The notes beneath the pieces were generated by a model. That model saw only the letters and a program-made list of their open reading frames with translations, was not told where the DNA came from and searched no databases. Shown here piece by piece: positions 15,850 through 29,820 of a stretch of DNA of 64,000 nucleotides. A program made the translations under genes and the position numbers. The DNA is from Deinococcus aetherius (GTDB lineage: Bacteria > Deinococcota > Deinococci > Deinococcales > Deinococcaceae). Each line of letters starts with the position of its first letter. Positions within the stretch are counted from its first letter, which is position 1. The stretch spans positions 1,886,001 to 1,950,000 of the forward strand of contig NZ_AP026560.1 of assembly GCF_025997855.1 (NCBI RefSeq), written 5' to 3'.

Positions 15850-15897
15850 AGCGTAAGGGTGCTGCCCGGAGCAGGCCGTGCGCCGGATGGCTTAGGC
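15850..15897 (-). promoter_or_regulatory. VOC-gene promoter with the same 21-bp motif
   Basis: The -10 box is TACGCT (15855-15850), followed upstream by a 21-bp gap and a motif (15897-15877) that differs from the mutS2 copy at one base. The gaps themselves share about 11 of 21 bases, including CCGGG-n-AGC. Confidence 0.55.
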
Positions 15898-15949
15898 CGG
15901 GAGTGGAGGGGGCATGCCGCGACCCACTCCGAGCAAAACGGGCTCCCCC

Positions 15950-16597
15950 TCAGCGCGGTTGTCGCGCCCGCCACACCAGGGACCGCTCCAGCCGACGACC
16001 GACGAGCCAGAAGCAGGCGGCGATCAGCCCGACCGCCACGAAGACCCAGACCGTCCCGATACCGCTTGCCGTCGCACCCGCCAGCGCGTACAGCAGGGCG
16101 GAGGGGAGGGCCCCCAGGGCGGCGGCGAGCGCCACCTGAGGCCACCCCAGGGGAGAGGCGCCCGCGAGCACCGCCACCGTCTCGGCGAGCAGGGGCACGG
16201 GGCGCGTGACGACGATGGCGAGGAGGCCCCAACGGCGCAGCAACGCCTCGCTCCGTTCCCTCCCCTCTGGCGGGACCACGCGGGCCAGCCACGGCCCACC
16301 CCGCCGCCCGATAGCGAAACCGAGCAACGCCGCCCCTACGCTCCCAAAAAGCGAGAGCAGCGTGCCCAGCCACACGCCGAACAGCGCCCCGTGCCCGATC
16401 ATGACCAGGCTCGACGGCACGGGGAGCAGCACGTCCACGACGAGGAGGGCGACGCCGACGAGCCCCGCCGTGACGCCTCCCCCCCGCAGATAGGGCGAGG
16501 GGTCGGTCAGCAGCGGCACACCCAGCGCCTCCACCACCAGGAAGAGAGCCAGGAAGAAGGCGACGAGCCCGCCGAGGACGGCCCAGTAACGTCTCAT
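15950..16597 (-). CDS. VTT/DedA-like inner-membrane protein
   Basis: This 215-residue protein has about five hydrophobic segments and the VTT (TVP38/TMEM64/DedA) core. That core includes a re-entrant stretch LLPVPSSLVMIGHGALFG and the motif GFAIGRRGG. Family members flip lipids or maintain the proton gradient; the substrate here is unknown. The ATG lies 7 bp after the stop of the preceding gene, so the two are co-transcribed and probably coupled. Confidence 0.88.
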   Translation of the reverse strand: MRRYWAVLGGLVAFFLALFLVVEALGVPLLTDPSPYLRGGGVTAGLVGVALLVVDVLLPVPSSLVMIGHGALFGVWLGTLLSLFGSVGAALLGFAIGRRGGPWLARVVPPEGRERSEALLRRWGLLAIVVTRPVPLLAETVAVLAGASPLGWPQVALAAALGALPSALLYALAGATASGIGTVWVFVAVGLIAACFWLVGRRLERSLVWRARQPR

Positions 16598-16604
16598 GCC
16601 CGCT

Positions 16605-17168
16605 CTAGACCCCGGTGCGGTACAGGATGGCGAGGGGCACGAGTTCGTTGAGGATTTCCTGGATCATGCGGTGCTGCTTGAACTTCTCCAGCGAGATCGG
16701 GAAGGCGATGTCCACGATCTCGCGGATGCCCAGCGCGTACCCCAGTTGCTCCGCCGCCGAGAAGGCGCTGATGGAGTTCAGGCTCGATAAGAACAGTTGG
16801 TGCAGGTCGTCCCACCAGCCCTGGGCGCCCGTCGCCAGCCCTTGCAGGGCACCCAGGGCCTCCTGCCCCTTGCTCAGCAATTGGCCGCCCACGCTCAGAA
16901 GGCTGGGGCTCGGCGGTTCCCGACCGATGACGCGGTACAGCTCGTCCACCTGTTCTTCGTGCCTGCGGGCGGTGACGACGACCTCCTTGATGAGCTGGCG
17001 GAGGTGCGGCTCGTGCATCTGACCCAGCACGTCCTCGGCGAGCTTGCGGAAGGAGGCCTGGGCGGCGCGCACCTGGCCGAACCAGCGTTCCGAGCGGTCG
17101 AGGAATTCGTTCCAGGTCGCCTCGTCGAGTTCGATGGCGAGCGGTTGTGGAAGATTCAGGGCAGTCAC
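16605..17168 (-). CDS. Unknown all-helical protein, 187 residues
   Basis: Not recognised. It is predicted mostly helical and without membrane segments, with a heptad-like amphipathic stretch (ERWFGQVRAAQASFRKLAEDVLGQ) and paired His and Glu residues (RRHEEQVDEL). This recalls four-helix bundles of the ferritin-like type, but the diagnostic ExxH pairs are not clear. The start is GTG at 17168 after AAAGGGGAAA. It heads a two-gene operon with the VTT protein. The last residues are hydrophobic (LVPLAILYR). Confidence 0.75.
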   Translation of the reverse strand: MTALNLPQPLAIELDEATWNEFLDRSERWFGQVRAAQASFRKLAEDVLGQMHEPHLRQLIKEVVVTARRHEEQVDELYRVIGREPPSPSLLSVGGQLLSKGQEALGALQGLATGAQGWWDDLHQLFLSSLNSISAFSAAEQLGYALGIREIVDIAFPISLEKFKQHRMIQEILNELVPLAILYRTGV

Positions 17169-17178
17169 GGTTTCCCCT

Positions 17179-18630
17179 TTACAGCCGCGTCACGCGCCAC
17201 AGCACGCCGGTATGGGCGTAGGCGACGACGTTACGCTTGTTCGCGGCGTTTACCCCGAAGTCGAGGACGTACATGCTGCGCCCGTCCGGGCTGAAGGCGC
17301 AGTCCACGGGCCGCTCCAGTCCTCCCTGCCCGGGGTGGGCGGAGGCGGGGCCGGGCACGCGGTTGCGCATGAAATTCTCGGCCTCCCCGGTCCCCGGGTC
17401 GATGGCGACCACGTTGAAGCCGTTGTTCTGGTGCTCGTCGCGCAGGGAGTTCAGGGGCCAGTAGGTGCCGAACTGGCAGAGGAAGAGCTTTCCGCGCCGA
17501 CCGAACCCGTCGTACCCGCAATACTCGATCTTGCCGTTGCCGGTGTGCGGGTCGTTGAGGTACACGGCGGGCCCGGCCCACGGCGACGGGTTCTCGATCA
17601 GGGGCTGGGCGACGGGGCCGCGCCGGGGATGGTGCTTCTCGTGCCACACGGGCAGACCGTCCCCCGCGATCTCGGGGAAGCCGAACCACTCGGGCGTCTC
17701 CACCGTGCCGTGAGGCTTTCTCGCGTTCTTCACCCGCCAGACTTTGCTGGGGTCCTGCCCGACGGGGCGGGGGTCCTTTTCCTCCATGCACAGGTCGGCC
17801 ACGTACAGGTCGCCCTCCTCGTCGAAGGTCAGGCCCCAGGGGTTGCGAATGCCCCAGGCGAGAAGTTCGACCTCGCTGCCGTCGGGCTTCGCGCGCCACA
17901 CCGCCGAGTTGCACCAGAGTTCTCCCTTGACGACCTCGCCCTTCTCCGCCCGGCTGCCGTAGGGCTTGAAGGGCCCGGTCTCGGTGAGGAAGGGGTACGG
18001 CGCGGTGGGGTCGCGGCTCCAGTCGTTCGCGCCCGTGAGGATCACGTCCTGCCCGGGGATGTCGTGCGCCCGGGGGTGCTTGGCGATATCCACGGTGAAG
18101 TCCGCCGGGCCGTTGACCCCCTGGAGCGTCACCGAGCCCTGTCCGAAGTACATCAGCCCGTCGGGGCCGAAGATGGGTCCGGCGGGCTCGTGCCAGCCAC
18201 CGTTGGGCATCGTCTCCAGGATCAGGGTACGTTCGCGCGTCTGGAGGTCGTACCGCACCAGGCGCGAGAAATAGCCCCCCTTGGCGCTCGCGTAGAGCAT
18301 CCCGTCCCGCACGGACATGCCACGCACGCCCGCGAGGTCCTCGGTGGCGAACACGTCCAACTCCCCCTCCGGGCTGAGGGTCAGGAGGCGCGGGGGCAGG
18401 GTGGGGCGGGTGGGCCAGGTGCTGCCGCCTTCCGCGATGAAGAGAGTGCCGTCCGGGCCGAAGGTGAGGGTGGTGGGCATGGAAAGGCCGACGAGCACGG
18501 CCTCGACCCTGTACCCCTCGGGCACGAGGATGTCGTCGGCATTCACGATGGGCCGCGCGGTGGTCGGCAGGCGGCGCAGGCGCTCGGGGGACGAGGGGGT
18601 CACGCTGAAGACGGAACTGGCGAGCGTCAT
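17179..18630 (-). CDS. Beta-propeller dehydrogenase-like protein, PQQ sugar dehydrogenase type
   Basis: About 483 residues. Repeated blade motifs (LTFGPDGTLFIAEGG, MYFGQGSVTLQG, GIRNPWGLTFDEEGDLYVADL, FSPDGRSMYVLDFG) define a propeller of the glucose/sorbosone dehydrogenase type. No signal peptide is visible, unlike most such enzymes, so it may be cytosolic or not use PQQ. The start at 18630 follows AGGAGA by 4 nt; the frame extends further upstream without support. It ends 10 bp before the GTG of the helical unknown gene, so a minus-strand operon of three genes is likely. The substrate is not known. Confidence 0.85.
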   Translation of the reverse strand: MTLASSVFSVTPSSPERLRRLPTTARPIVNADDILVPEGYRVEAVLVGLSMPTTLTFGPDGTLFIAEGGSTWPTRPTLPPRLLTLSPEGELDVFATEDLAGVRGMSVRDGMLYASAKGGYFSRLVRYDLQTRERTLILETMPNGGWHEPAGPIFGPDGLMYFGQGSVTLQGVNGPADFTVDIAKHPRAHDIPGQDVILTGANDWSRDPTAPYPFLTETGPFKPYGSRAEKGEVVKGELWCNSAVWRAKPDGSEVELLAWGIRNPWGLTFDEEGDLYVADLCMEEKDPRPVGQDPSKVWRVKNARKPHGTVETPEWFGFPEIAGDGLPVWHEKHHPRRGPVAQPLIENPSPWAGPAVYLNDPHTGNGKIEYCGYDGFGRRGKLFLCQFGTYWPLNSLRDEHQNNGFNVVAIDPGTGEAENFMRNRVPGPASAHPGQGGLERPVDCAFSPDGRSMYVLDFGVNAANKRNVVAYAHTGVLWRVTRL

Positions 18631-18748
18631 GGCGTCTCCTGAAGGGCTCGGTCTGGGGCCGGGATTCACGGGCGGGACGTGCCGGGGCTGAGTTGTCAGG
18701 TCATTCAGAGGATCGTAAACAGGCGCGAGGCGAGGGTGTACCTCATCG

Positions 18749-18759
18749 ACGTTTAACGT
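18749..18759. promoter_or_regulatory. Palindrome in a divergent promoter region
   Basis: ACGTT-T-AACGT is a perfect 5-bp inverted repeat between the divergent dehydrogenase and FMN reductase-like genes. It may be an operator, but such short palindromes also occur by chance. Confidence 0.25.
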
Positions 18760-18835
18760 TCCGGAAGAGAGCGACGCTCGCCACAATGTCGGGGAGCGTC
18801 TGTGGGGCGGCCCTTCCCCTGCTACCCTGCCCCCC

Positions 18836-19426
18836 GTGACCCCGCCGCTGCGCTTCACCGTGCTCTCGACCAGCCTCGACCCCGTCAGCCGCAGCCGCTG
18901 GATGGCCGGGCTGGCGGCGGCGCAGCTCCGCGAGGCGGGGCACACGGTCACCCTCCTCGACCTGCGGGACACGCCGCTGCCCCTCTTCGACAACGACACC
19001 TGCTACGCCCACCCAAACGCCGAGCTGTACCACCGGGCCATTGGGGAGGCGGACGGCGTGTTTCTCGACGTGCCCGTGTACAACTGGGGGCTGGGGGCGG
19101 GCGTGAAGAATCTGGTCGAACTCACCGGCAGCACCGACCCCGAGCGCGGATTGAACGGCGCGTGGTTCGACCGGGTGGTGACTTTCCTCGTGTCGGGCGG
19201 GCTGGGTCACGGCTACCTCAGCCACGGGGCCTTCGCCTTCGGGTTGATGACGGACTTCCGGTGCGTGATCAACCCGCACTTTGCCTACGCCACCTCCGCC
19301 GAGTGGGCGGCGGACGGGGTGCCGGGCGAGTGGCTGGCCGAACGGCTCACGCGCACGGTCGAGCGCGGGGTGGACCTCGCCGCCCGGCTGAAGGACCGCC
19401 CCTACCGCTCGGTGTGGGAGGTCTGA
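18836..19426 (+). CDS. NAD(P)H-dependent FMN reductase-like flavoprotein
   Basis: This 196-residue protein has a flavodoxin fold. It opens [19 protein letters not shown], where the SxSxxxxSR phosphate loop for FMN lies. The [18 protein letters not shown] block matches the family's PEYN-SxPGxLKNxxD region. It probably reduces flavin or quinone in the cytosol. The start is GTG at 18836, because TACCCT (18823-18828) is 7 nt upstream and the mRNA would be leaderless. The next gene starts 2 bp after its stop codon, so the two form an operon. Confidence 0.88.
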   Translation: MTPPLRFTVLSTSLDPVSRSRWMAGLAAAQLREAGHTVTLLDLRDTPLPLFDNDTCYAHPNAELYHRAIGEADGVFLDVPVYNWGLGAGVKNLVELTGSTDPERGLNGAWFDRVVTFLVSGGLGHGYLSHGAFAFGLMTDFRCVINPHFAYATSAEWAADGVPGEWLAERLTRTVERGVDLAARLKDRPYRSVWEV

Positions 19427-19428
19427 GG

Positions 19429-20193
19429 GTGACCCTGCCCGTTTCCCGCGCCCCCCTTCTCCCACCCACCGAGAAGCCGCGCGTCGTCGTCGAGCACCCC
19501 GACTTCTACGTGATCCACAAGCCCGCGCTGTGGCTGACTCATCCGGTACGCGCCCGGGTGGACGTGCCCGACGTGCTGACCTTCATGCGGGCGGAGACGG
19601 GCGAATCCAACCTCGCGCCCCCTCACCGCCTCGACCGGGAGACGAGCGGAGCGCAACTCCTCAGCCGCGACCAGGACGCCGCCCGGCGCTTTTTCACCCT
19701 CTTCAAGGAGCATGTCGTCGGCAAGACCTACCTCGCCGTCGTCCACGGGGAGCCGGGATGGGAACGGCGCACGCTGGACGCGCCGCTGGGCGACCTGGGG
19801 TTAGGTGGGGCGAACCGGGTGGCGATCCGGCAGGCGGTCGTGCCGAACGGGCGGCCCGCCGTCACCGACTTCCGGGTGGTGGGGCGGCGGGCGGGCTTCA
19901 CGCTGGTCGAGGCTTACCCGCGCTCGGGGCGGCTGCACCAGATTCGGGCCCACCTCGCTCACCTGGGGCTGCCGATGGTGGGGGACAAGATTTACGGGCG
20001 CGACCCGCAGGCCTTCCTCGACTTCATGGAGACGGGGCAGACGCTGGAACTGACAGCGCGGCTGCTGCTGCCCCGGCAGGCCCTGCACGCCGCGAGAATA
20101 GCCTTTCCCTGGGCCGGGACCCAGTTCGTCGCGGAGGTCCCACTGGCAGCCGACCTGCAAACCTTCTGGGACGGGTTGCCGCAGCGGGCCTGA
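19429..20193 (+). CDS. RluA-family pseudouridine synthase
   Basis: This 254-residue enzyme isomerises specific uridines in rRNA or tRNA. The catalytic motif HRLDRETSG carries the nucleophilic Asp. The downstream [26 protein letters not shown] block is the classic RluA signature. No S4 domain is present at the N-terminus. The start is GTG at 19429, which lies 2 bp beyond the preceding stop. The target base cannot be told from sequence. Convergent with the next gene across a hairpin. Confidence 0.94.
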   Translation: MTLPVSRAPLLPPTEKPRVVVEHPDFYVIHKPALWLTHPVRARVDVPDVLTFMRAETGESNLAPPHRLDRETSGAQLLSRDQDAARRFFTLFKEHVVGKTYLAVVHGEPGWERRTLDAPLGDLGLGGANRVAIRQAVVPNGRPAVTDFRVVGRRAGFTLVEAYPRSGRLHQIRAHLAHLGLPMVGDKIYGRDPQAFLDFMETGQTLELTARLLLPRQALHAARIAFPWAGTQFVAEVPLAADLQTFWDGLPQRA

Positions 20194-20205
20194 TCGACCA
20201 GGCAC

Positions 20206-20250
20206 AGGAAGGGGGAGCAGAAGCACACAGCGTTCTGTCCCTCCCCCTGA
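20206..20250. terminator. Bidirectional hairpin between convergent genes
   Basis: AGGGGGAG (20210-20217) pairs with CTCCCCCT (20241-20248), with AGAA and TTCT pairing further in. It fills the gap between two converging stop codons. T-runs are poor on both strands. Confidence 0.45.
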
Positions 20251-20253
20251 GGG

Positions 20254-20544
20254 TCAGACCACCACGCGCTTGAAGGAGCCGTCGTCGTGCTGACCGGGCA
20301 ACTGGCCGTACATCAGTTCCTGCTCCACCACACGGGCCACGTCCTCGCCGAGTTGCACGGCGTCGCGCTCCTCGCTCTCCAGGGGCTCGGCGACCACGTC
20401 GAAGCCGCGCACGGCGTTCACGTCCTGGTGGCGCACCTCCACGCGCAGGGTCTGGCCCTCGACCCGGGGCTCGATGCTCAGGCCGTCGGGGTGGTCGTAG
20501 TGGAAGGAGGCGCGGAAGGCGAGGAGGGCATCTTCGAGGTTCAT
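20254..20544 (-). CDS. Small acidic protein of unknown function
   Basis: Not recognised. It is a 96-residue soluble, acidic protein with alternating strand-like segments ([21 protein letters not shown]) and a C-terminal helix ([17 protein letters not shown]). Codon use matches its neighbours. CACACT lies 7 nt before ATG, so the mRNA is probably leaderless, which supports this as a real gene despite its size. Confidence 0.7.
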   Translation of the reverse strand: MNLEDALLAFRASFHYDHPDGLSIEPRVEGQTLRVEVRHQDVNAVRGFDVVAEPLESEERDAVQLGEDVARVVEQELMYGQLPGQHDDGSFKRVVV

Positions 20545-20646
20545 GGGAGGCAGTGTGCCGCGCGCTTCCGCCGCCGAACTGCTGTGCGCCCCACACCTCC
20601 CCGGATACCTAAAAAGGCCATGAAGACGCGCCTATACTCGCTCCAG

Positions 20647-21903
<1,257 letters not shown>

Positions 21904-21984
21904 GCCTCACGCAACCTGACGGGAACCTTTAGACGGTGCCCGCGCTGCCAGAAGGGGCGAAAAGCGCCGTGCCAAGCTCGATCC

Positions 21985-22506
21985 ATGAGCCAGGTCAACA
22001 CGCCCGAGCAGAGCGACCTCAGCCGCGAAGAGACGATCAAGGCCATGACCGAGGTCATGAAGAACGTGCCCATTGCCATTCTCACCGTGATCACCGACGA
22101 GGGGCACCTCCAAGCGCACCCCATGACCACCCGGCAGGCGGAGTTCGACGGGGACGTGTGGTTCCTGGGCGGCAAGGACACCAAGCAGGTGCGGTGCATG
22201 GCGGCCCGCCCCCAGGTGAACGTCACCTACGCCGACCACGGCAAGGGCGCCTATGTCAGCATCAGCGGAGAGGCGCAGCTTGTAGAGGACCGCGCCAAGC
22301 TGGAGGAGCTGTGGAACGACGCCTATCAGGCCTACTTCCCCGGCGGCATCGACGACCCGAGCATCCAGCTCGTGAAGATCGAGGCGCAGGGCGGCGAGTA
22401 CTGGGGCAGCGACGGCAAGATCAAGAACCTGTTCGCGCAGGCGCGCGCCGCCGTCACGGGCAAGCCCGCGAGCGACCTGGGGACGAACGAGACGGTCGAG
22501 TTCTGA
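21985..22506 (+). CDS. Pyridoxamine-phosphate-oxidase-fold general stress protein
   Basis: This 173-residue split-barrel flavin-binding protein belongs to the general stress protein 26 group. After an N-terminal helix (about 14-27) the barrel begins VPIAILTVITDEGHLQAHPMT and continues DVWFLGGKDTKQVR and AYVSISGEAQLVEDR. The VKIEAQGGEYW strand near the end is typical of the group. Members bind FMN or FAD and are induced by stress; enzymatic activity is mostly unproven. A terminator hairpin follows. No clear leaderless -10 box is seen; AGCTCGAT precedes the ATG. Confidence 0.9.
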   Translation: MSQVNTPEQSDLSREETIKAMTEVMKNVPIAILTVITDEGHLQAHPMTTRQAEFDGDVWFLGGKDTKQVRCMAARPQVNVTYADHGKGAYVSISGEAQLVEDRAKLEELWNDAYQAYFPGGIDDPSIQLVKIEAQGGEYWGSDGKIKNLFAQARAAVTGKPASDLGTNETVEF

Positions 22507-22524
22507 CCGCCAGGGGGGATGGAA

Positions 22525-22556
22525 GGGGCGTGGGCGTTACGGCCCGCGCCTCTTTC
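22525..22556 (+). terminator. Intrinsic terminator of the stress-protein gene
   Basis: GGCGTGGGC (22527-22535) pairs with GCCCGCGCC (22542-22550) with one T-G wobble. The loop is 6 nt and TCTTTCC follows. Confidence 0.65.
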
Positions 22557-22627
22557 CCTGTCTCCTGCGCCTCCGGTGTCCCGCCCCCCTGGACTGCCGA
22601 AGACGACGGCGACGTATGCTCGGGCCC

Positions 22628-23557
22628 GTGACCTCGACACCGCTCGCCCCCGACCATTCCCGGACCTCTCCCCCACGAACGGGGCTGGCGCTGGCGGGCG
22701 TGCTCCTCACGGTGATCCTGTGGGGGACGAACGTCGTGCTCCTCAAGGTGATCCTGCGCTTCCTGAACGCCGAGACGATCAACCTGGGCCGCTTCCTGAT
22801 CGCGGGAGTAGTCCTCGTCGCGCTCGCCGTCCGCTCGCACGGCTGGCCGCGCTGGGACGCCCGCACCTGGGGGCAGGTGGCGCTTGTCGGCCTGCTGGGA
22901 AATACCGTCTTCCAGGCCTTCTTCCTGAATGGGATTCACGCAAATCCGGCTGGGGTGGCGGGGCTGGTGAGCGGCATCGTGCCCGTGCTCGTCATCCCGC
23001 TGGGCCTGCTGCTCGGCCAGCGGGTCGGGTGGCGGCAGGGGGCGGGGGCCACCCTCGCCTTCGTGGGCCTGCTTGCCCTCCTCGCCGTGACCCTGCGGCC
23101 GGGGGCGGCGGTGACGCCCGGCAGGCTCGCGTGGGTGCTCGGGGCGGCGACCGCCTGGGCGCTCTACACCCTGGGGAACCGGCCCCTCACCGAGCGGCTG
23201 GGGGCGCTGCCCTTCGTGGCCTTCAGCCTCGCGCTGGGGTGTCTGCCGTACGTGCTCTGGGCGCTGCCGCACGTCCCGGCTCCGGTGGACGTGCCGCCGC
23301 TGGCATGGGCGGGAGTCGCGCTGAGTGCCCTGGGCGCGAACGTGGTCGCCTACGTCGCCTGGGCGAACGGGGCGCGGGTGCTCGGCGCGGCCCGCACGAG
23401 CGTCTGGAACACCCTCGCCCCCGCCGTCTCGCTCGTCCTCAGCGCCGCCGTGCTCCACGAGCGCCTGCCCGCCGCCGTATGGCTGGGGGCCCTCGTGATC
23501 CTCGCGGGGGCCGCGCTCGCCAACTGGCCTGGGCGCGCTGGGGCTCGCCGGGCTTGA
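22628..23557 (+). CDS. EamA/DMT-family transporter
   Basis: This 309-residue inner-membrane protein has ten hydrophobic segments in two EamA halves (LAGVLLTVILWGTNVVLLK and LAWVLGAATAWALYTLGNR open each half). It probably exports a small metabolite or amino acid. The start is GTG at 22628 because TATGCT (22615-22620) lies 7 nt before it; an ATG at 22616 overlaps that box and is unlikely. It converges on the next gene with only 3 bp between stops. Confidence 0.9.
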   Translation: MTSTPLAPDHSRTSPPRTGLALAGVLLTVILWGTNVVLLKVILRFLNAETINLGRFLIAGVVLVALAVRSHGWPRWDARTWGQVALVGLLGNTVFQAFFLNGIHANPAGVAGLVSGIVPVLVIPLGLLLGQRVGWRQGAGATLAFVGLLALLAVTLRPGAAVTPGRLAWVLGAATAWALYTLGNRPLTERLGALPFVAFSLALGCLPYVLWALPHVPAPVDVPPLAWAGVALSALGANVVAYVAWANGARVLGAARTSVWNTLAPAVSLVLSAAVLHERLPAAVWLGALVILAGAALANWPGRAGARRA

Positions 23558-23560
23558 CGG

Positions 23561-23935
23561 TCAGTCGAGCTGCATGTCGATGACGGGCGGGACCTTCTCG
23601 TCCGCCTGCTCTTTCCCCCTGTCCGCCTTCTCCGCAGGGGGAGGAGTGGTGTGCCAAGAGAGACTGCTCGGCGGCGGGGAGGGCTGCACCGTGACCTGGA
23701 AGGGGGCGGGCGCGGGGCGGGCGTCGGGGACCTGGGCGGGCGGTGTCGAGGGAGCGGCGGGAGTCCCCTGTCCCTGGGCGGCCCGGCGCGCGGCGATCAG
23801 GATGGCGTCCACCTCGGCAGCGCTCAGCAGCCCCTTGGTCTGGAGGGTGCTCAGGATGGCGAGGGCGAGCTTGCGGGCGTACTCGGCCTCGTTGAGGGGG
23901 GGCAGGGGCGGGGTGGGCGCGCCGCTTTGCGTCAT
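23561..23935 (-). CDS. Unknown proline-rich small protein
   Basis: This 124-residue protein has a short helical N-terminal part (NEAEYARKLALAILSTLQTKGLLSAAEVDAILIAAR, about 15-50) and a disordered Pro/Ala-rich C-terminal half. No family was recognised. TAGGGT lies 6 nt before ATG, giving a probable leaderless mRNA. The helical part recalls small Deinococcus hypothetical proteins that may bind a partner, but nothing shows a function. Confidence 0.65.
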   Translation of the reverse strand: MTQSGAPTPPLPPLNEAEYARKLALAILSTLQTKGLLSAAEVDAILIAARRAAQGQGTPAAPSTPPAQVPDARPAPAPFQVTVQPSPPPSSLSWHTTPPPAEKADRGKEQADEKVPPVIDMQLD

Positions 23936-24979
<1,044 letters not shown>

Positions 24980-24995
24980 CGCACTCGACCTGAAG

Positions 24996-26759
<1,764 letters not shown>

Positions 26760-26857
26760 GGGGCTCGTGGCGGGTGGCCCGTCTCCTGTAGAGAAAAGCT
26801 CCTCCTTTTTCCACAAGCGACAAGCCGCACGCGACACGCCCCCGACAAAGGAAAGAC

Positions 26858-27680
<823 letters not shown>

Positions 27681-27834
27681 GTAAGGGCGGAGCGGTCAGC
27701 AAGCAGAACAGAGGGGCGGGGGCGCGAGCTTCCGCCCTTTTCCTTTTGGATGGCCCGAAGCTCAAGTCCGTCTGAAAGCGCCCGTACCTTCACTCCTCGC
27801 CTGTTCCCCTAACGTTCAGGGAAGGGGGCAAGTA

Positions 27835-28326
27835 ATGAGCGTACGGGGAGCGCGGGGCAGTCTCGGGCAGCGGGCGGCGGAGCAGAGACGCTGGATGACG
27901 GGCGGGGTGCTGCTCGGGGTGGGGCTGGGTGGATTCTTCGACGGGATCGTGCTGCACCAGATCCTCCAGTGGCACCACATGGTCAGCGAGCCGTATCCGC
28001 CGGAGACCCTTCAGAACTTACGCATCAACACCCTGGGCGACGGCCTCTTCCACAGCCTGAACTGGGTCTTCACCCTGCTTGGAACGCTGCTCTTCTGGAG
28101 CGGCCTGCGGGCCAGCCACACGACCTGGCGCACTTCCACCTTTCTCGGCACCCTGATCTTCGGCTGGGGCCTCTTCAACGTGGTCGAGGGCCTGATCGAC
28201 CACCAGATTCTGGGCATCCATCATGTCCGCCCGGGGCCGTACTGGCTCGCCTATGACCTCGGGTATCTGGCGTGGGGCGCGGTGATGCTCCTCATAGGCT
28301 GGCGGTTGATGCGGGCGGCGCGCTGA
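27835..28326 (+). CDS. DUF2243 membrane protein
   Basis: This 163-residue protein has four hydrophobic segments. GFFDGIVLHQILQWHH and FNVVEGLIDHQILGIHHVR are the two His-rich blocks that define DUF2243, suggesting a metal or heme site in the membrane. The function of the family is not established. The ribosome site AAGGGGGC precedes ATG. It stands alone between the sdh operon and a hairpin. Confidence 0.88.
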   Translation: MSVRGARGSLGQRAAEQRRWMTGGVLLGVGLGGFFDGIVLHQILQWHHMVSEPYPPETLQNLRINTLGDGLFHSLNWVFTLLGTLLFWSGLRASHTTWRTSTFLGTLIFGWGLFNVVEGLIDHQILGIHHVRPGPYWLAYDLGYLAWGAVMLLIGWRLMRAAR

Positions 28327-28343
28327 GGGCGGGCCAACAGGAG

Positions 28344-28395
28344 GCCGTCAGAGGCCGCCCTTCCCGGCTGACCCCTGACGGCTGAACGCTGGCCG
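28344..28395. repeat. Heptad hairpin (GGCTGAC type)
   Basis: The right arm (28366-28393) reads GGCTGAC, CCCTGAC, GGCTGAA, CGCTGGC. The left arm (28344-28360) has GCCGTCA, GAGGCC and partly complements it. It lies between two convergent genes and ends just before the next stop codon. Confidence 0.75.
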
Positions 28396-28401
28396 CTTTT
28401 C

Positions 28402-28896
28402 CTAGAACTGCAACGCGTACCGCGCCCCGTCGCTGCCCGTGCAGTCGCCGACCCCGTGGTAGGCGTCGTTCACCTGGAGGGTGCAGGTGATGGTGCGGGC
28501 GGGCGCCGCGAAGGACTTGGCGATCAGGTTGCCGGTGCGCAGACCCGTGCGCGTCTGGGTCGTGGTGCCCACCCGGGTGCCGAAGAACGGATCGTCGTAC
28601 GGGCCGGTGCCGAAGCCGAAGCCCACATCCACGGCGGGGCGGACGGTCACGGTGGTGGAGGCGTCGAGGAGGACGGTGCGGCCCCCGAACGTCTGACCGC
28701 CGATCTGAATGGTCGTGTTGTTCCCGGCGAAGGGGTCGCCCGCCCGGGTGCTCAGGGCGCCGGGGGAGAAGGTGATCGTGCCCTCCTGGCCGGTCGTGGC
28801 GTTGACGATGCGGCCCGTGACGGGCGGGTTCAGGGCCGGAGCGCACGAGGCGAGAAGTGCGGCGATGCTCAGGCAGGCCAGCGTCGCTTTCATCAT
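28402..28896 (-). CDS. Lipoprotein of unknown function
   Basis: This 164-residue protein has a signal peptide with lipobox LLASC (Cys18), so it is lipidated and membrane-anchored outside the cytoplasm. The mature part is rich in Thr and Gly and probably beta-stranded, with two Cys near the C-terminus (TCTLQ and DCTG) that may form a disulfide. TACACT lies 6 nt before the first of two adjacent ATG codons, so the mRNA is probably leaderless. No family recognised. Confidence 0.8.
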   Translation of the reverse strand: MMKATLACLSIAALLASCAPALNPPVTGRIVNATTGQEGTITFSPGALSTRAGDPFAGNNTTIQIGGQTFGGRTVLLDASTTVTVRPAVDVGFGFGTGPYDDPFFGTRVGTTTQTRTGLRTGNLIAKSFAAPARTITCTLQVNDAYHGVGDCTGSDGARYALQF

Positions 28897-28946
28897 GTCC
28901 TCAGTGTAGGGGGCGTGGCTGACGGGCCGGTGAGCGAAAAATGCGC

Positions 28947-29261
<315 letters not shown>

Positions 29262-29280
29262 GACGGGCCTCCCTGGAAGG

Positions 29281-29820
29281 TCAGCGGCGGGCGAAGTCGT
29301 GGATGAACTGGACCTGAGCCTCGGTTTCGATGGTGCCTGGACGGGCCTCACGCACCCGCAGGGTGGCCTGCTCGGGCGGCATCCCGGCCTGGACGAGCAG
29401 GCAAGCGGCGGTCAGCCCCGCCCGGCCCAGCCCGCCCCGGCAGTGGACGACGACCCGGCGACCGTCGAGCAGGGCGTCCATCAGCTCGTCGAGGAAGGCC
29501 CCGAAGCCACCCAGGTCGCCCGGCACGTCCCGGTCACGGATCGGGCAGGCGAGGACGGTCAGGCCGTGCTCCTCGACGAGGGTGTGATAGTCGGGGATGC
29601 CCAGCAGCTCGAACTCGTGGTCCTCGATCAGGGGGGCGATCACTTGCACGCCCTCGCGGGCCAGCCGCCTGAGGTCGGCGCCCAGGTCCCGGTCGTGCAC
29701 GACACCCGCCTGGAGGACGCTCGCGCCCTTTTTGCCCGGGGCGAACGTCAGCCCGAGGCGGCCCGGCCATAGGCCCGTCTCCACCCAGTCCACCCGGATG
29801 GGGTGCGTCTCGCTCGTCAC
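29281..29820 (-). CDS. Dual-specificity protein phosphatase, CX5R type
   Basis: This 179-residue cytosolic phosphatase has the P-loop [12 protein letters not shown], where Cys and Arg of CX5R are the nucleophile and phosphate binder. It resembles the CDKN3/cyclin-dependent kinase inhibitor 3 group of dual-specificity phosphatases. The general acid is probably in RDRDVPG. The substrate may be protein phosphate or a small molecule. The ATG overlaps the hemB stop as ATGA. Confidence 0.88.
   Translation of the reverse strand: MTSETHPIRVDWVETGLWPGRLGLTFAPGKKGASVLQAGVVHDRDLGADLRRLAREGVQVIAPLIEDHEFELLGIPDYHTLVEEHGLTVLACPIRDRDVPGDLGGFGAFLDELMDALLDGRRVVVHCRGGLGRAGLTAACLLVQAGMPPEQATLRVREARPGTIETEAQVQFIHDFARR

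Noticed and set aside
18802..19428. N-terminal extension of the pseudouridine synthase over the FMN reductase gene
   Set aside because: Low-complexity shadow in another frame; a GTG at 19429 just after the upstream stop fits better.
22616..22627. ATG at 22616 as start of the EamA transporter
   Set aside because: This ATG is inside the TATGCT -10 box; the GTG at 22628 has the usual leaderless spacing.
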